In this document: in pieces, positions 60,960 to 64,000 of the stretch
Layout: every line of letters starts with the position of its first letter
Numbering within the stretch: position 1 is the first letter of the stretch
Assembly (NCBI RefSeq): GCF_030253575.1
Contig: NC_080568.1
Span: 32,019,001-32,083,000 of the forward strand
DNA from: Rhododendron vialii
Taxonomy: Eukaryota; Streptophyta; Magnoliopsida; Ericales; Ericaceae
Direction: 5' to 3'
Length of the DNA stretch: 64,000 nt
Translations under genes and position numbers: made by a program
The notes under the pieces: model-generated
What the model was told of the DNA's origin: nothing
What the model saw: the letters and a program-made list of their open reading frames with translations, nothing else
Database searches by the model: none

Positions 60960-63055
60960 TGAGATTGAAGCCCATCAGTGATCCTATTGGTCATATGTCC
61001 CACATTTAAACATAACTAAAGCCACCACGACACCACCCAAAACTTACAGTTCTCCAGTAATCAACACGGAACCACCAAACTAGTGTTAGATTCAAGCAAG
61101 AACAGAAAACTAATATAACGTTGACTACTTAACCACAATGTACATCTCGTGAAAATGTCACTCAGAGAGAACTCTATTCTCAGCTTTACGCTTTATGGCA
61201 AAACTGAGAAGTAATTCTGAGCTGACTTAACTCTTCCAAACAAACATTACAGAAAATCATCAAGTTTATTGCAGATTGAATAAAAAAAGCTATTGGGTAC
61301 CAAGACTGGATTTCAACTTGTCGGTCTCAAACATACCCATAAGAAAAAGCATACATGTGCCAGAAGCCCCCAAACCTACCAAGAGCAGAACATGGCTCTC
61401 AACTTCTAGTTGAAGGCTACATCTTGTGAGAAACGATTCCTTAAGAAAGGGGCAGGGTATGGCTCATCTTTTGAAATTCAAACTGAACGATTAGCACTCT
61501 CCAATGTAAATGAGAAAAATATCAATACTTTTTGTCAATGTATGTGGTATCAGCTTCCATAATCCCTTTCACTTAAGCGTAATTTGTATTGAATGTTCAC
61601 AGCCCTCTCATATTTGCTTTCCCAAAATTTATTTATACAATAACTCGATAGTTGCTTTGACCACGATAGTTCTTTGTTTAGGCATCACAAGATTGACTAC
61701 AATGCAAACTCAGCTAGATTGGACCACCGAAGAAGAGGAACAAATGCACTACAGTGGTGGTGCTAAGTAGGAAAAAAGTAAAGATGGAGTAACTTTATAG
61801 GAAAGGAAACGGAATGGACTCTCTCCTGCATAATCACCTGTTTAGATAGCTTTCGAGGAGAGAAATGGGAACAAACCATATTCCTTTCCCTAATAAGCAC
61901 AAAATAAAACTATCTACCGTCGGTCATTTATCTTTCCCAAGCAAGGGAGAGAATAACACGTCTTGCTCTTTTTTCCTCATGAATTATCCAAACAAGATGG
62001 AAAGATGCCATTATCAATTTTGTTTTCTATTTCTCTTTTCTTTTATCCCAAACGTAACCCTTCAGTTTGTTTTCGTTTCCCTCCTAGCCTCTTTCCTTTT
62101 CTCCCCAATTTCGCCAATTGGACAGTAATTGAGGATGGTGTAAACCTAAAGTACACCCAAACCAAGATTTATAGATTGTGCTAGTTCGCCATGAAGCATA
62201 TCAAAGCAGAAAAATGAAACAAGTCGCTTACCAGCGAATGATGCACAAAAACCATACTGGTGCAAAAGTACTAGACCATAATACGCATAAATTTGGGAAA
62301 AGTCCATTCTACCGGCGCTTTACCCTTGAGGTTTAAACTTGACCACATAACCCCCACTTGGTTTATAGATCTCTATCCATTTTAATAGTTCATGTGCCAT
62401 ATGATCGTTGTTTGCAAAAACTTATGTCAATGAGCATTTTCTCTCCCAAATGAAGACAAAAAGATGCCCTTAGGCAATAAATAAAAGGAAAGCCCCAGTG
62501 TCACCACACCAGCAGCAAGATTTGGTCCCACCCACCCATATTACCATGTATGCTACTATGTACTCCCACATCTCCGTCCTCAAATTTTCTGGTCCTTCAC
62601 CTTTAAGATCCCCATTACAAGCAACCAATATATGATCTGAAGCTATAAAGAGCTAAGTCGACAATGAGTTTGGTAGATTTATACAACGTAAAGGTTGGTC
62701 TAACCTCACATTTCGAATATGAGGTTCTAGTAGAAGCCTTACCATGCACAACCAACCGCGAAAGCTATGAATTTAGAAATGGAGTTCAAGTTTATAAGAG
62801 GCATCTTGTGCTTTCCTGAATTTGAGATTTTATTCAAGTCTTTTTCTAAGTAACAATATTGAATCAAAAGACTTCACAGAAACCGTAGGCCGAAAAAGGC
62901 CTTCCTTTAGAAGCCAAATGTCAAACACCTGGGAGGCATATACCTTGCATCGATTTCTAATGCCGTAAGCCATATAAAATCAAAATCCGGAAAGCTATTA
63001 TTAGAATGTGCGCCAATAGAAATGGAATTAGATGCAACAAGCACCCATTGTACCT
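60960..63055. other. Stretch right of the SIEL-like exons, no further exon found
   Basis: I looked on the minus strand for the N-terminal HEAT repeats that should precede the 60946-60866 exon and could not find them. The sequence is AT-rich with short uninformative frames. A 'GGTAAC...' run of non-coding text continues to about 62900. Confidence 0.35.
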
Positions 63056-63200
63056 TATATTGTTTCTCACATTCTTGGCTGCAGTTGTAGAGAGAGAAAG
63101 AGACGATGAGCTTGAACACACCTCTTCCGGCTAACTCCGTGATCGGAACTCGGATCGGCGACGGTGAAGGTCGACTTGGATCGGCGACGTCGACGTTGTT
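63056..63200 (-). other. GC-richer stretch resembling a first (leader) exon on the minus strand
   Basis: Composition rises here. On the minus strand a CT-rich segment is followed by AATATAAG|GTACAATG, a donor-like site at about 63058. It could be the untranslated first exon of the gene fragment to the left. There is no other support. Confidence 0.25.
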
Positions 63201-64000
63201 ATAACGGACTACAGGAAGAGAAAAAGTCTTTTCGAGTTGTAATCGAGTGCTCCCTGCTCATTTTTTCTCAAATTTTTTCTACATATATCTTCTCCGATTA
63301 AATACTAAAAAGTATCCGACTGCCTTGATATCATACATAATCATATTAATTAACAATTTCTATAATGTGGACAAATTCGATTATAAATATAATTGCAAAT
63401 TAAGGTCGAAATTTTCCAAAAACCTTACTCTCCAGTTTCATATAATCAAGTGTGCTCAACTAACTTTTTTTTTATTTTTTTTGGGGATCTTTCTTCTTCG
63501 CTTAATAACCATTTGGTATTTGATTGAATTCATACTTAACAAAAACATTATAATCGACAATTTATACAATAAAGACGAATCGGATCATCAAATTAATTCC
63601 AAAACAGGGTTGAAATTTGCCAAACAAAGGGGAGACGCCTTCTTCTTGATACTTCGCAAATTGAGGACGCGAAGTCTGTTTACTACCGAAATCGCGTTTT
63701 GTACGCTCGCTTTACTTATTTCTCGGGCCTGTTTTATTCTGCCACAAAGCGCTTCCCTGAACACGATTTCGTCACAGTACACATCGCATTTGCAAGACGC
63801 GAGCTTACGCGAAAACAGAACTCGAGTTTACGGAACTCGGTTTTCGTAGAGCATTAATACTTGATAGTTTTATTTTGTTTTTCAAGATTTTCCTCCCACT
63901 CTACTCTACGTCAATCACATCTGATTTCACTGATGCAAATAACCTCTCCTCCTCGATTCACTCTCTGATCTATGCTTGCTCAAAACTCAATAATATAATT
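63201..64000. other. Terminal stretch, no gene supported
   Basis: A 200-codon open frame on + (63247-63849) is open but has no domain, no start context and a composition that changes from AT-rich to a GC-richer tail (63600-63850). I do not call it a gene. The tail contains CG-containing words near 63690-63770 (GAAATCGCG, ACACGATTTCG) that are partly inverted, so it may be a transposon end. Confidence 0.3.

Noticed and set aside
63247..63849. 200-codon open frame on the plus strand near the right end
   Set aside because: No domain, repeat or targeting feature; low-complexity AT-rich first half and abrupt composition change. Length alone is not enough in AT-rich plant DNA.

Overview
This is plant nuclear DNA, most probably from a woody eudicot. 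The genes have many GT-AG introns, the intergenic DNA is AT-rich with CT/TA microsatellites, there are many small inverted-repeat transposons, and the proteins read as clear homologues of Arabidopsis proteins. The species cannot be fixed from the sequence. Reference gene names come from memory of the families, not from a search.

Layout. 1-7300 is intergenic and packed with small foldback elements. 7830-17760 (+) is a complete TOPLESS-type co-repressor gene, for which I traced 25 coding exons giving 1133 residues. Converging on it from the right is 19995-31318 (-), a 15-exon leucine-rich-repeat gene of 579 residues whose exons match repeat units. 33500-40750 is transposon-rich intergenic DNA with a solo LTR, nested MITEs, a TIR element with target duplication and a 528-bp tandem duplication. 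40853-46330 (+) is a 10-exon plastid-type COG0523/CobW GTPase of 463 residues with a histidine-rich segment. 47608-49320 is a non-autonomous Mutator-like element. 50202-52445 (+) is a three-exon gene for a small protein with a long Asp/Glu tail. 53031-53985 is a hAT-like non-autonomous element. 54705-57093 (+) is a two-exon DEAD-box helicase of the RH35/DDX41 type. 57590-58500 (-) is a decayed LINE, and 59270-60946 (-) holds three exons of a broken HEAT-repeat (SIEL/INTS4-like) gene.

How the genes relate. They are independent eukaryotic transcription units, not an operon. The notable link is positional: COG0523 GTPase, LRR protein and TOPLESS lie side by side, and I recall the same three families as neighbours in Arabidopsis (At1g15730-At1g15740-At1g15750), so this looks like ancestral microsynteny. 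TOPLESS acts in nuclear transcriptional repression. The COG0523 protein is probably a plastid metal chaperone, and the helicase probably acts in RNA processing.

I found no clearly undescribed system. The strongest unusual items are the near-perfect 366-bp palindrome inside an LRR-gene intron, the conserved but unnamed acidic-tail gene, a 3' UTR intron in the TOPLESS gene that could expose it to nonsense-mediated decay, and several transposon insertions with intact target-site duplications.
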